From IMG/VR virus record IMGVR_UViG_3300048549_001710, positions 1 through 36,845 of that record: a DNA stretch of 36,845 nucleotides. One strand, 5' to 3'. Position 1 is the first letter of the stretch. Each line of letters begins with the position of its first letter. The notes under the pieces are model-generated. The model had not been told where the DNA came from. It saw nothing but the letters and a program-made list of their open reading frames with translations, and made no database searches. Positions 24,547-33,017 of this stretch are shown piece after piece. Position numbers and translations under genes: made by a program. This DNA comes from a virus.

Positions 24547-26136
24547 TTAGTAAATTATTTGAAATGTTCCTCCACTTTGGGAAACGATTTGATACTTACC
24601 TACCGGAAGTGTCGTTCCTCCGGATAAAGTAATTGGTACTTTCGATACAAAGAATCTTCCAACTAAAGGCACTCCATTATTAACCCAATTTCCGATGGTA
24701 ATAATTTTATTTCTACCATTAGCAACTAAGCCAAGACCTAAGTCAATTTTAGCATCTGATCGATTGTATGAATCCCAAAATGTGCCTTTAGGGTAAGAAG
24801 GATGCCCTTGAGCAAACCCTTGAGTGTAAGTAACCAAACTACCTGTTGCGGTATTTATAAAAGTTGATGTCCATTCAATATCATCTCCGGCACTTAGCCC
24901 ATCAAGTCGAGTTATTTGAAAATATGTATTATTGGGAAATCTACCACTACCAAGCGGATGATTATAACCATTTGGAAATATTATATATTGCCCCAATTTT
25001 GGAGTCCCTCCAACTTGATAAATCCCTGCTGTTTTTACTATATTTCTACCATTTGCTGTAGTAGAAAAACTTGTACCTAAATTTGTACGACTAAATTTAG
25101 CTGAATTTATTCCGCGAGCAGAGGCTCCAAGAGAAAACGATAATTCCGGTAATCCCTCTTTGATTGCTCCGATGCGATCTGTTGTTTGATCTTGGGTATA
25201 TGGTTGTGTAGCATTTGTCCTACGATATGCATTACCTCTTATCACATAAGGTTGTCCTCGATCTTGCTGTTGATCTAATTTATCGACCTCTCTTACCAAT
25301 GCGTCTAGCACTTTGATCTCCCATAGCTCAGATTTCTCGTGCTGTCCGTCTCCTGTTAACCACGATTTGTACGCATGTAATTTTATTGCCGGATATAAAA
25401 ATTTAGCAACAGGGGATGTGCTTGAGGATGTTGTGTAGGTAGGTGCATCGATTCGATACTTAATCCAAACTTCATTTACAACCGCATCTAAAGATTCTAC
25501 ATAAATACCCTCAGTTCCCTCCCTGAAATTTAGTGGAGTTGCTTTTGTATATCGAGGGTCAGTTTTATGAACAGAGATTATTGTCTCAATTGCATTTTTT
25601 CCGGTCTGCTCATAAGCAATATATCTTTCAAATCGCTCATTAAGTTCTTGAAAATATGTTGTATTGTTGGGATCAATATTATCATATTCAAAATTAGCTA
25701 AATTAATTCCGGATGATGTGTAAGGGACTTGAATACAAAGGTAATTCTTATCATTAAATCTTACCTTAGCCCCTATATCATAAAGACCACTTTCTTCCCA
25801 CTCAGGATCATTATTGTAGTCTCCTATTTCATGCCAAAAAGCAACACTTTCATCAGGCTTATATCCTGTTGATATTTTCCAACAACGATAGTATTTATCT
25901 TTATAAAATACTTCTTCATCCACAGCATATGTTTTGCTGTTGTCGTACTCTTCCCGAAAGTACCTTTTTTCAGTTAATGTAAATTCTGCCCAAGGGTAAT
26001 AATCATAGCAAAATCTTACCGCATCATTGATATACTCGGTAAGAAGAATCTTTTCATGTGCAAGCAAATTAGCAGGGTCTATCCCTGCTGTTGATGCTAT
26101 ACCATTAAGGCAACTTTCAAATGTGACTGATCGCAC
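24547..26136 (-). CDS. Head-tail adaptor with inserted CBM-like modules and repeat tail (529 aa)
   Basis: The start is GTG at 26136; no ATG fits the frame. Residues 1-60 and about 170-295 fit a podovirus head-tail adaptor (tail tubular A-like): helical N-terminus with AVRFCYDYYPWAEF and a later VNEVWIKYRIDAPTY followed by a C-terminal helix (EIKVLDALVREVDKLDQQQD). Between these lie two units resembling carbohydrate-binding modules of the CBM5/12 type: YDNSKTYAVDEEVFYKDKYY with W101, and residues about 112-165 (YDIGAKVRFNDKNYLCIQVP). Residues 331-370 and 463-481 carry a repeat shared with the 675-aa neighbour. At 529 aa it is well over twice the usual adaptor length. Confidence 0.65.
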   Translation of the reverse strand: MRSVTFESCLNGIASTAGIDPANLLAHEKILLTEYINDAVRFCYDYYPWAEFTLTEKRYFREEYDNSKTYAVDEEVFYKDKYYRCWKISTGYKPDESVAFWHEIGDYNNDPEWEESGLYDIGAKVRFNDKNYLCIQVPYTSSGINLANFEYDNIDPNNTTYFQELNERFERYIAYEQTGKNAIETIISVHKTDPRYTKATPLNFREGTEGIYVESLDAVVNEVWIKYRIDAPTYTTSSSTSPVAKFLYPAIKLHAYKSWLTGDGQHEKSELWEIKVLDALVREVDKLDQQQDRGQPYVIRGNAYRRTNATQPYTQDQTTDRIGAIKEGLPELSFSLGASARGINSAKFSRTNLGTSFSTTANGRNIVKTAGIYQVGGTPKLGQYIIFPNGYNHPLGSGRFPNNTYFQITRLDGLSAGDDIEWTSTFINTATGSLVTYTQGFAQGHPSYPKGTFWDSYNRSDAKIDLGLGLVANGRNKIITIGNWVNNGVPLVGRFFVSKVPITLSGGTTLPVGKYQIVSQSGGTFQIIY

Positions 26137-26139
26137 AAC

Positions 26140-26469
26140 TCATACTTGTATTTGCGCGGATTTCGATTTAATGGCAACTAGTTCTCCGAACCTTTTTTCC
26201 AACCAATTTAAAAATGTTTTATCCTTCCAAATCTCATACCCCAATTTACTACCCCAAAAGTGGTAGACGGGTTGACATATCTTCATTCTCAATCGCCCAA
26301 AACTATAATTCTTTCGCTCACCATTAGTAACTCGCTTTTCCGCTTGCATTAACAAAATTTGTTCTTTTTCGGCAGAAGCGAGGGATGCAGATTCAATTTC
26401 AGCAAAGTGTGAATAGACATCTTTTGTAATGTCAACACCATCTACTTTAATTTCCTCTACATCCCTCAT
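26140..26469 (-). CDS. Small head protein candidate (109 aa)
   Basis: A 109-residue protein with a long helix (SHFAEIESASLASAEKEQIL) and a basic C-terminal half. It starts behind a strong Shine-Dalgarno sequence (GGGGAGGTAAGAATG) just after the capsid gene and ends three bases before the GTG of the adaptor. Placement between capsid and adaptor is usual for decoration, head-completion or closure proteins, but no family is recognised. Confidence 0.55.
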   Translation of the reverse strand: MRDVEEIKVDGVDITKDVYSHFAEIESASLASAEKEQILLMQAEKRVTNGERKNYSFGRLRMKICQPVYHFWGSKLGYEIWKDKTFLNWLEKRFGELVAIKSKSAQIQV

Positions 26470-26490
26470 TCTTACCTCCCCAAACTTAAA

Positions 26491-27573
26491 TTAAGTTAAA
26501 GTAACTTTTCCGTGATCAAGACCACCGGAATAAGATTTTAAACTGAAAACCGATTCAATTATGCTTCTAGCACCACCACCTAAATCAGGAAGTTCGCGAA
26601 CGCTAGTTTCTTCCGCGTAACAAGCTTCAAACTGAGACAGATTAAGAACATATAATGCCTTTTGTCCAACTGATGCATCATAAGCAGGGGATGATCCGGT
26701 TGTTCTCGCATCCTGTTCCAAGAAGCTCGATAAGTTGAGCGAAATTGTCCCAAAATCGGACTCGATTATGTCAACTGCATAAGATAATCGTGCATTATCT
26801 GCATCGCGATTTGAAGCAGTTAAATTATCAGTTCTTGGTGAGAAGATACTGAAGTCAGAAATGTGCTTTTTCATCTGTGTTCCGCAGAGACCAAAGAATG
26901 TTTTATCACTCTCTCCGGTTTGCTCATAGATGGACTGCATTACTCCACGAACATCTTGCTCGGTAAGTATTCCTGATCCGGTTGCCGAACCACTAACAAT
27001 TGATGCTGAAGGAGTGAGGAAATCGCTAGGAATTGGTGCTACTGAACTTGCTGTAGAAGTAACCCATTTTCCAAGTCCGCGAGTCTGATATGGAGTTGCA
27101 CTACTTGTGCCTGTTCCGGTCTCTTGTGCAGTCTCTTGAGACGAGCAAAAAGTTGCTTCCTGATCACGCTTGTGTGCGACTAAAGCTTTGCTGATCGAAA
27201 GTGCCATTTCCTTTTTCCATCCAACTCCTGCGACATCAGAAACCATGTTTGCTAAACGCGAAACTTTTGGCACTCTGCGAGCATACTGAAGATAAACTGA
27301 ACACTTCTGCCTTTGATCATAATTCTCAAAATCAGAATTTCCAATATCATCACCATCAATTGGTAAATTATTGGATATTCCTGAAGCGTAAGTTGCTGTT
27401 TGAACCAAGTTCGCTTTATGCTTATCGAGACCCCATTCAACGAATGTATTCTTTGGTGCTGATCCGCGTTTTACCTGACTTAAAAAAGGACATGCCTTTT
27501 GATCTACCACAACGAGCAGATCGGCTAATGACTCACGAATGAGTGACTGATTTGTTTCTACTATACCTGCCAT
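26491..27573 (-). CDS. Major capsid protein, SU10/DUF5309-like (360 aa)
   Basis: A 360-residue protein whose pattern fits the SU10-type major capsid family (DUF5309, HK97 fold). It has an N-terminal 'PFLSQVKRGSAPKNTFVEW' motif, RRVPKVSRLANMV, a helix with ISKALVAHKRDQEATF, a central KTFFGLCGTQMKKHISDF, and a C-terminal VDIIESDFGTISLNL leading to YVLNLSQFEACY. The order and spacing match the family. A strong GGGGGAAAATTAA ribosome-binding site precedes the ATG, as expected for the most abundant virion protein. The scaffold candidate is immediately upstream. Confidence 0.85.
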   Translation of the reverse strand: MAGIVETNQSLIRESLADLLVVVDQKACPFLSQVKRGSAPKNTFVEWGLDKHKANLVQTATYASGISNNLPIDGDDIGNSDFENYDQRQKCSVYLQYARRVPKVSRLANMVSDVAGVGWKKEMALSISKALVAHKRDQEATFCSSQETAQETGTGTSSATPYQTRGLGKWVTSTASSVAPIPSDFLTPSASIVSGSATGSGILTEQDVRGVMQSIYEQTGESDKTFFGLCGTQMKKHISDFSIFSPRTDNLTASNRDADNARLSYAVDIIESDFGTISLNLSSFLEQDARTTGSSPAYDASVGQKALYVLNLSQFEACYAEETSVRELPDLGGGARSIIESVFSLKSYSGGLDHGKVTLT

Positions 27574-27593
27574 TTAATTTTCCCCCTAAATTT

Positions 27594-28556
27594 TTATAAG
27601 ATTGATTCTATATATGATGCTGAGTCTTCAATGTTGCCGGAGGAGGCTTTCGCTAATAATCCTTCTTTATCGGTTCTAGGTTTCCCTCGAACGACAGATG
27701 GAGTTTTACGGGTTGGTGCAGATGGAACTTTAGGTGCTTGTGCAACTTTTTGTTGCTGTGCTTTGCGAGCGTTGATTGCTTTTACCCCTTCAACCATATA
27801 CCCAATTGCAAGGTCACCATATGGATCGCTATTTAAATATTTGGATAAATGCTGATTGTTTTTTAAAATTGTCTGAAGCTCAACATTTTCAGGAGAATGA
27901 TTATCTTTCATCCATCCAAAAGTGTTTTTTGCAATCTCCCTTTGTTGAGCTTTTACCTGAATTTGATTCCGGACTTTTGGAATATTTTTCCTTAAATCCC
28001 TATCGGTTTCGACCATAAGCTTTCGAGCTATATCACTCTCCACTTCATGTTCGTTCCCCTGCAAATCTTGGTAGTCTCCACCATTTGGATTTTCTAGTAA
28101 CCAATCTCGCAAATGCTCTGCATCCTCTTCTCTTTTTTCTGCTTCCTCCAAGGTTGTAACTTCTGCCAACCGATCCATTCCGACATCTTTATATTCTGCC
28201 CTTGTCCCTTCTAACTCAGCGACCCTTTTTTCGAGTAGTTCTTTTTCTGCCTCCGCTAATTTTCTAGCTTCAACTAATTTCCCTATTCGTTTTTTTACAC
28301 CATCAGAATCTTGATTTATTTCTTCTTCAGATTCTTGTACAATTTCTTGTACGGCATCAGGTTGCTCAGGTTCAAGCTCAGGCTCATACTCAGGCTCCGA
28401 AACTGATTGTTGATCATCCGTTATTTCCTCTTCAACATTTTGACTTTCAAAGAAATTATTGACCCCACTTGCTTCAGCAATATCTGCTAAAGAAATAAGA
28501 CCTTCCGGTTTTGTTTCTGCTTTTTGAGGCGCGACCTCTTCGATTGTGTCTGACAT
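27594..28556 (-). CDS. Scaffolding protein candidate (320 aa)
   Basis: A 320-residue, very acidic N-terminal half (for example EPEYEPELEPEQPDAVQEIV) followed by a coiled coil at about 90-125 (EARKLAEAEKELLEKRVAEL) and a basic C-terminal part (APTRKTPSVVRGKPRTDKEG). This charge layout and a position directly upstream of the major capsid gene are typical of scaffolding proteins, which shape the procapsid and leave before DNA entry. No protease gene is visible nearby. The ATG has no clear Shine-Dalgarno sequence and follows a gap with two hairpins. Confidence 0.7.
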   Translation of the reverse strand: MSDTIEEVAPQKAETKPEGLISLADIAEASGVNNFFESQNVEEEITDDQQSVSEPEYEPELEPEQPDAVQEIVQESEEEINQDSDGVKKRIGKLVEARKLAEAEKELLEKRVAELEGTRAEYKDVGMDRLAEVTTLEEAEKREEDAEHLRDWLLENPNGGDYQDLQGNEHEVESDIARKLMVETDRDLRKNIPKVRNQIQVKAQQREIAKNTFGWMKDNHSPENVELQTILKNNQHLSKYLNSDPYGDLAIGYMVEGVKAINARKAQQQKVAQAPKVPSAPTRKTPSVVRGKPRTDKEGLLAKASSGNIEDSASYIESIL

Positions 28557-28587
28557 AGTTTGTATTCGTTAGCCGATTGAATTAACT

Positions 28588-28630
28588 CTCGTTGTGAACG
28601 AGGAACTATGTCGAAGTTCAAGCTGAACTT
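28588..28630 (-). promoter_or_regulatory. Two adjacent hairpins upstream of scaffold and capsid genes
   Basis: The 106-base gap 28557-28662 contains two perfect inverted repeats. CTCGTT-GTG-AACGAG lies at 28588-28602 (6-bp stem, 3-base loop) and AAGTTCA-AGC-TGAACTT at 28614-28630 (7-bp stem, 3-base loop). There is no T-run following, so a Rho-independent terminator is unlikely; an RNA-processing or stability element, or an operator, fits better. Confidence 0.5.
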
Positions 28631-28662
28631 AGGGGGACGCAAGTGCCACAATGAAGTTGCGG

Positions 28663-28908
28663 TTACTTGGGGTCAATAAACCTATACCATGTCGAACGAG
28701 TTCGTTGTTTATGCACGGGGTTCCACTCGGAACCTTTAAACATTTCAATCTCTCCGGTTTTTAATCCGTTATTGATAATACGATATGCTCGGTTAGTTCC
28801 AATTTTGGCACTCTCTAAAAAATTCTTAAACTTAAACCAACCTTTTCCATCAGGTAAATTGTCAGGTGTATCTAATAGACCTTGTAATTTCTTCCAATTT
28901 ACCTCCAT
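28663..28908 (-). CDS. Small hypothetical protein, possible DNA-binding (81 aa)
   Basis: An 81-residue basic protein with W, K and R throughout. The segment FLESAKIGTNRAYRIINNGL reads like a short helix-turn-helix, and the C-terminal half (RTRSTWYRFI) could be a wing. No family is firmly recognised. The ATG overlaps the end of the phosphoesterase gene by ten bases. It is the last gene before the hairpin gap. Confidence 0.5.
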   Translation of the reverse strand: MEVNWKKLQGLLDTPDNLPDGKGWFKFKNFLESAKIGTNRAYRIINNGLKTGEIEMFKGSEWNPVHKQRTRSTWYRFIDPK

Positions 28909-29612
28909 AAAAATTTCCCTTCAAATTTTCGTGCAGTATAACATGCCCATGATTTATTGGAAAAATATCCATATGCCCATCCGGTCTCATGTGCCAATCG
29001 ATTTACCTTTGCTCGGTTCCAATCCATTGCTGTTGTTGCTAAACATCCGGCACTCACTCCGGCTCCACCTCCCATTTTTGGAATTGATGCATGTTGGATG
29101 CTGTGAATGTGACCATGAACAACGAGTCCACCTGATTGGCTAAAGGTTTCCGCATGTCTTTTGGTTGCTGTCACCCCATGATAAAATCCATGCACAAAAT
29201 TTATTTTACCAAGAGATAAAATGCCTTTATCCACATCATAGGGATACATCTTACATTTTATGGAACGACATTTTTTCTCAATATCTTTTATGCAAATTTT
29301 TGCAGTATCTCGAATTAATCCAAGCGAATGTTTGTGTGCTGTCTGCCAAAGTCTATCGTCATGGTTGCCAAGTAAAAAATGGTGAGGTTGAAACTTATTT
29401 AAAAATTCCATCCCTGCCCAAACATCTGCTTCCATCGAGGCATTTTTTTCTGCCGGATCAGCATTTTTCATTAGTGGAGAAAAATCAAAAAGGTCTCCAC
29501 CAAAAATTCTTACATCAGGATTAAATTCTTTTGTAAATTTTAAAAGTTGCTCGACCGAATCATGACATTGCTTATCGCCATGCAAGTCGGATGCGTAAAC
29601 AAAAGATTTCAT
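28899..29612 (-). CDS. Calcineurin-like metallophosphoesterase (237 aa)
   Basis: A 237-residue protein with the complete metal-binding set of the calcineurin-like phosphoesterase superfamily: D9-x-H11 in SDLHGD, D40 in FGGDLFD, GNHD at 82-85, H141 in NFVHGFYHG, and GHIH at 167-170. These enzymes hydrolyse phosphomonoesters or phosphodiesters with two metal ions; the substrate here cannot be read from sequence. It sits between the portal and scaffold genes, an unusual place for an enzyme, with an ATGA overlap to the preceding 52-aa gene. Roles in nucleotide second-messenger removal or DNA processing are both possible. Confidence 0.85.
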   Translation of the reverse strand: MKSFVYASDLHGDKQCHDSVEQLLKFTKEFNPDVRIFGGDLFDFSPLMKNADPAEKNASMEADVWAGMEFLNKFQPHHFLLGNHDDRLWQTAHKHSLGLIRDTAKICIKDIEKKCRSIKCKMYPYDVDKGILSLGKINFVHGFYHGVTATKRHAETFSQSGGLVVHGHIHSIQHASIPKMGGGAGVSAGCLATTAMDWNRAKVNRLAHETGWAYGYFSNKSWACYTARKFEGKFLWR

Positions 29613-29767
29613 TCCTCGTCAATTTCAATTACGCTCATGTTCGCGATATACTCAAATGATAATGTTTGCAAACATGCGATTATTTGCCTTGTGGTTAAAC
29701 CCTTTTGGATAAAATCTTCACAAACTAAAGTTAATTCGTCTTGTAATTCATCTTCCCAATCCTCCAT
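29609..29767 (-). CDS. Small acidic hypothetical protein (52 aa)
   Basis: A 52-residue acidic helical protein beginning MEDWEDELQDELTLVCEDFI. Its TGA overlaps the ATG of the phosphoesterase gene (ATGA) and its start overlaps the preceding gene's end by 37 bases. Without it there would be a 118-base gap in an otherwise gapless run. No function is recognised. Confidence 0.6.
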   Translation of the reverse strand: MEDWEDELQDELTLVCEDFIQKGLTTRQIIACLQTLSFEYIANMSVIEIDEE

Positions 29768-30033
29768 TTTTTTGCTTCCTCTATTTTTGCTTTTAAAGTT
29801 GAGATTGCCTCGACTCGACCTGACGCATGACTCAACTCGTTTGTCTTCAATTTAGGATTGGAAATTTCATTTATAGCATCGAGTAATTCTAAATCGATAA
29901 TGGTGTCTAAGGCTTGCCATAACCTCGACTTTTCTCCTTGCTCGGCAAATACTTTTTGACATTCTTCGTAAGTAAATTGCTCAGGATATTTTATTAATTT
30001 TGCAGTTCTCCGTTTGAAAAAATTTCTTATCAT
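29731..30033 (-). CDS. Small helical protein after portal (100 aa)
   Basis: A 100-residue protein with a basic start (MIRNFFKRRTAKLI) and helical remainder (SHASGRVEAISTLKAKIEEA). It begins in a TAATG overlap with the portal stop codon. Small helical proteins in this position occur in many podoviruses with unknown role; no family is firmly recognised. Confidence 0.6.
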   Translation of the reverse strand: MIRNFFKRRTAKLIKYPEQFTYEECQKVFAEQGEKSRLWQALDTIIDLELLDAINEISNPKLKTNELSHASGRVEAISTLKAKIEEAKKWRIGKMNYKTN

Positions 30034-32156
30034 TAGTATTCTCCCCCTCCGGTGACAGGTTTGACTCCCACTCTCCCAATTTGAGCATTTTCTTGTTGGG
30101 CGATTCCAAATTGCAAATATTTAATCCGGTTGTCCGCGAGTTGCTTAACCAATGGTTTTTCTGCCATTTTTTGTTGAAGTTCCTCACTCGACTGAATGAT
30201 TTGTTCAGCAGTTTGTTTACGCAGATTGAAGTTTACACCTTCTTTAGAAGGAGGTTCAATTCCGCTCATAATTCTGATCCACGAAAGTTGTTCATCTTCT
30301 ACTTCTTTCATGGTTGCAGTATCCTTATCGAGGATAACTTCTTTTGCCAAAAGTGGATCAATATTTAAAGCGATATAATTTAAAAGCTTATTCCGATCCA
30401 TTGCTCCGGTTGTGTCGAACTGAGTAAGTTTTTGAAGAGAATCCAATTTCTTTTCCATAAACTCAGGGTTTAAAGTATCCACCGAAAATCTCAGGCTAAG
30501 ATCATATCTTCCCTGAATATCATCCGGCTCAATCATAATTTCTTCCGGAGGTGCGCCTGTTATTCTGCTGACCATTTCAGGTGCTAGATATTGTTGGCAC
30601 AAACAAAGTGCCTGACTAAATGCTTCTCTCCAAGAGTCCAACCATCGGTTTACCATGCATTGTTGGTAAAGTAGCTTTGCTTCCGGTTTTTCAGGGTCAC
30701 CAAAATATCTTAGGGCATCTGTGTAGGAAGCATTTTCTGCCTCAATAGAACCCTGAGATGGAGCCGGAGGGTTCATCCAATCCACATCATCCGGACGAGT
30801 AATTGTAATCTGACTTGCCGGAGCAATCATCAAATTTAATCCACCCCTGCGAGCATTAACTTTTAATGGAGGTATGACAGAAATCTGACTTGCATCATTT
30901 CTTAAATTTCTCTGAGTCTGAATTTCAAATTGATTCGGTGCTACAATTTCTGATATTCCGCGAGCGTCAAAAATTGATTGCGAAAGTCGTTCGCGAGAAA
31001 ATAGAACAAACGGCATTTGATTGTGTCCATATTCTAATAAATCATGCTTTCCATAATGATCATTTACATGAGCAGAAAATGCTGTGCAGTAGATTGCCGG
31101 AACATTTGTATCCTCATCATAGACTCGTTGATAAGCATAAAAAATTTCGTAGAGATTATCAAAGTCTCCTTTTACACCTTTGCCAAGAATGTTGACTCCC
31201 ATTTTGATAGGATTCCGGTAATCATATTCTTCAACTCCGGTGGAACCCTCAGTTTTCGCAATTACCTCTTCAACAAAATCTTCATCAAAACCCTCAGTAT
31301 TAATTTTGTCGCGAAGCTCAGTTTCTGACATCCACTCGCGTCTCATAATTACTCTTGCACGATCTAAATTCGTACAATTTGCATCAACAAAAACATCATC
31401 ATAAAGTTTGTGTGCGACAAACCTCGGACGATTCTCATGCTCGATTGGAGCCGGAAGTTTTGTCTCTCCGGTTTCCCTAAATTCTTTAAGACCTTTTTTT
31501 AGTACCTTTTCCTTAACCCCAACAAAAACTTGGCTCATTAGTGCGAGTGCCTGCTCCTCAGAGTCAGGGTCTTGGATTATTGACATTATTTCTTCCAACG
31601 CACTTTCATCCCCTCCGGCATTTTGAACCATCATGAATAAATCCTGAAGACTAAATCTCTTCATTCGCATGATTGTCTCCTGTTGCCAATAGACACCAAG
31701 AATACCAATTGCCGGAGATGAGGAAAACATTTCCTGAGCCAAAATCTCTACTTCTCTCCTTAATTCAGGAAGCATTTTTTGCTCCATGAAATAAGCTAAA
31801 ACATCTCTCCAATAAGATGCCTTTTTATTATCAGACATCTCAATCCCTGTGACATTCATATTAGCCCTAAAGAAGGACTCAAGTGCCATGTGGACATGTT
31901 CGTTAATCAATCGATCAGCGAGTAAAATCTTCGTGTCGGATGCTCCCTCCCAAGGAATTGGTTGGTGACCGATTTCTTGTTCATGCTTCCGGAAATCCGT
32001 ACTTTGCCCTGCCCAACGGGCATATCGGACATCGTCCATATCGTCCCTTTGCGTGAGGTTCCTTCCGGCATCCTCCAAGATAGAAGCAAGCTCAGACTGC
32101 AATAAAGGAACATCAGGTTCCTTGTACATTTTATTTTTGTCTTTTTCTTCCCTCAT
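30033..32156 (-). CDS. Portal protein (707 aa)
   Basis: A 707-residue protein at the usual portal position, after terminase and before scaffold and capsid. The N-terminal part contains HQPIPWEGASDTKILLADRL and INEHVHMALESFFRAN, as in large podovirus portals. A middle region with MPFVLFSRERL, ISEIVAPNQFEIQTQRNLRN and VNARRGGLNLMI fits the stem/crown domains. The C-terminus is helical and Gln-rich (ENAQIGRVGVKPVTGGGEY). The portal is a dodecameric ring at one capsid vertex through which TerL pumps DNA. ATGA overlap with the upstream helix-turn-helix gene. Confidence 0.8.
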   Translation of the reverse strand: MREEKDKNKMYKEPDVPLLQSELASILEDAGRNLTQRDDMDDVRYARWAGQSTDFRKHEQEIGHQPIPWEGASDTKILLADRLINEHVHMALESFFRANMNVTGIEMSDNKKASYWRDVLAYFMEQKMLPELRREVEILAQEMFSSSPAIGILGVYWQQETIMRMKRFSLQDLFMMVQNAGGDESALEEIMSIIQDPDSEEQALALMSQVFVGVKEKVLKKGLKEFRETGETKLPAPIEHENRPRFVAHKLYDDVFVDANCTNLDRARVIMRREWMSETELRDKINTEGFDEDFVEEVIAKTEGSTGVEEYDYRNPIKMGVNILGKGVKGDFDNLYEIFYAYQRVYDEDTNVPAIYCTAFSAHVNDHYGKHDLLEYGHNQMPFVLFSRERLSQSIFDARGISEIVAPNQFEIQTQRNLRNDASQISVIPPLKVNARRGGLNLMIAPASQITITRPDDVDWMNPPAPSQGSIEAENASYTDALRYFGDPEKPEAKLLYQQCMVNRWLDSWREAFSQALCLCQQYLAPEMVSRITGAPPEEIMIEPDDIQGRYDLSLRFSVDTLNPEFMEKKLDSLQKLTQFDTTGAMDRNKLLNYIALNIDPLLAKEVILDKDTATMKEVEDEQLSWIRIMSGIEPPSKEGVNFNLRKQTAEQIIQSSEELQQKMAEKPLVKQLADNRIKYLQFGIAQQENAQIGRVGVKPVTGGGEY

Positions 32157-32374
32157 GCCACATTAACCTTATCATTGACCATGAAAATGCTTTCACTATC
32201 TAAAAGCTTTTCTATTTCTGCACGAACAAAGAATGCTCGCGATTTCGGACGAAAATATTTAGGCTTTAATGCACCTGATTGAATCCATTGGGTAATCTCG
32301 TTATCATCGAGACCCAACCACTCTTTTACCTGACCTCGCCTTAATAAGGCTTTTTTTGGTGCAAAATGTGCCAT
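32153..32374 (-). CDS. Small helix-turn-helix protein (73 aa)
   Basis: A 73-residue protein with a MerR/excisionase-type helix-turn-helix: LLRRGQVKEWLGLDDNEITQ then WIQSGALKPKYFRP and FFVRAEIEKLL. The pattern 'G-x-x-x-x-W-x-x-x-G-x-L-x-P' followed by a wing and 'F-x-R-x-x-I' is typical. It probably binds DNA as a regulator, or acts in packaging since it is coupled to the portal gene by an ATGA overlap. A 30-base gap precedes it. Confidence 0.7.
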   Translation of the reverse strand: MAHFAPKKALLRRGQVKEWLGLDDNEITQWIQSGALKPKYFRPKSRAFFVRAEIEKLLDSESIFMVNDKVNVA

Positions 32375-32404
32375 GTTTAAAAAAACACAGCAGAGAAGAT
32401 ATTG

Positions 32405-32590
32405 TCAACTTTTATCTCGAACCACTATTTCATCTAGTGATCTTCCAAGATTTTCATTCTTAGAAAGTAAATGCTTTTTTGTTTCCGGCTTAACCATTGC
32501 GGTTATCATAACCCTCCGGACTTCCGGTGGAAGTTTCGGTCTGCCATTTTGATTCGGTCTTTTTCCACCCCATGTACTAATTTCTTTCAT
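32405..32590 (-). CDS. Ribbon-helix-helix-like protein (61 aa)
   Basis: A 61-residue protein with a basic N-terminal arm (GGKRPNQNGRPKLPPEVRR) followed by VMITAMVKPETKKHLL and LGRSLDEIV, matching the strand-helix-helix pattern of CopG/Arc-type repressors. Such proteins dimerise and bind operators with the strand. It is coupled by ATGA to the preceding gene. Its target could be the repeats in 33609-33716, an inference only. Confidence 0.6.
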   Translation of the reverse strand: MKEISTWGGKRPNQNGRPKLPPEVRRVMITAMVKPETKKHLLSKNENLGRSLDEIVVRDKS

Positions 32591-32766
32591 CGTTTGATTA
32601 TTGTTTTATTTTTATCAAGTGGCAAGCTAGAAACTTGTCGATTCTTGGTGTCTATAATAATTAATGAACCTTCATTGGCATTTTTGACTAATTGATTAAC
32701 AAAATTGGATTGAAAATCAGGACTCAAGTCCAAGATATTCCGGATTCTTTTTTCTAGTGCGTTCAT
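32587..32766 (-). CDS. Small hypothetical protein (59 aa)
   Basis: A 59-residue frame from the ATG at 32766 to the TGA at 32587, encoding MNALEKRIRNILDLSPDF and later SLIIIDTKNRQVSSLPLD. Both ends are ATGA overlaps, with the genes 32763-33017 and 32405-32590, which strongly supports it as real. No family is recognised. Confidence 0.65.
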   Translation of the reverse strand: MNALEKRIRNILDLSPDFQSNFVNQLVKNANEGSLIIIDTKNRQVSSLPLDKNKTIIKR

Positions 32767-33017
32767 GATTTCTCGGTATGAAGGTTAATGAAATCGACAA
32801 TGTCTCTTTTCTTTGTTGATCTGAGAATGCAAAGTTCAGGCTCATTACTAATGTTTTCAAAAAAAGGATTACATCCGTCATTATCCGGATCATTCAAAAC
32901 TTTCTCTGTGGCTTTTTTCTGTTCACGAATCCACTTTTTTGCTTCTGCTTTATTGCAAAAAAAGATTTCTGTGTTGTGACCTTCAAATGAGTCATATTTT
33001 ACTTCGTAAATTTTCAT
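32763..33017 (-). CDS. Small hypothetical protein (84 aa)
   Basis: An 84-residue alpha/beta protein (MKIYEVKYDSFEGHNTEIFF, then a helix KAEAKKWIREQKKATEKVL). No family is recognised. It starts by a TAATG overlap with the preceding gene and ends in an ATGA overlap. Confidence 0.65.
   Translation of the reverse strand: MKIYEVKYDSFEGHNTEIFFCNKAEAKKWIREQKKATEKVLNDPDNDGCNPFFENISNEPELCILRSTKKRDIVDFINLHTEKS

Noticed and set aside
32370-32410. Promoter from a perfect TTGACA on the minus strand near 32405
   Set aside because: At 17 bases spacing the -10 position is only a T-run, so there is no matching -10 box.
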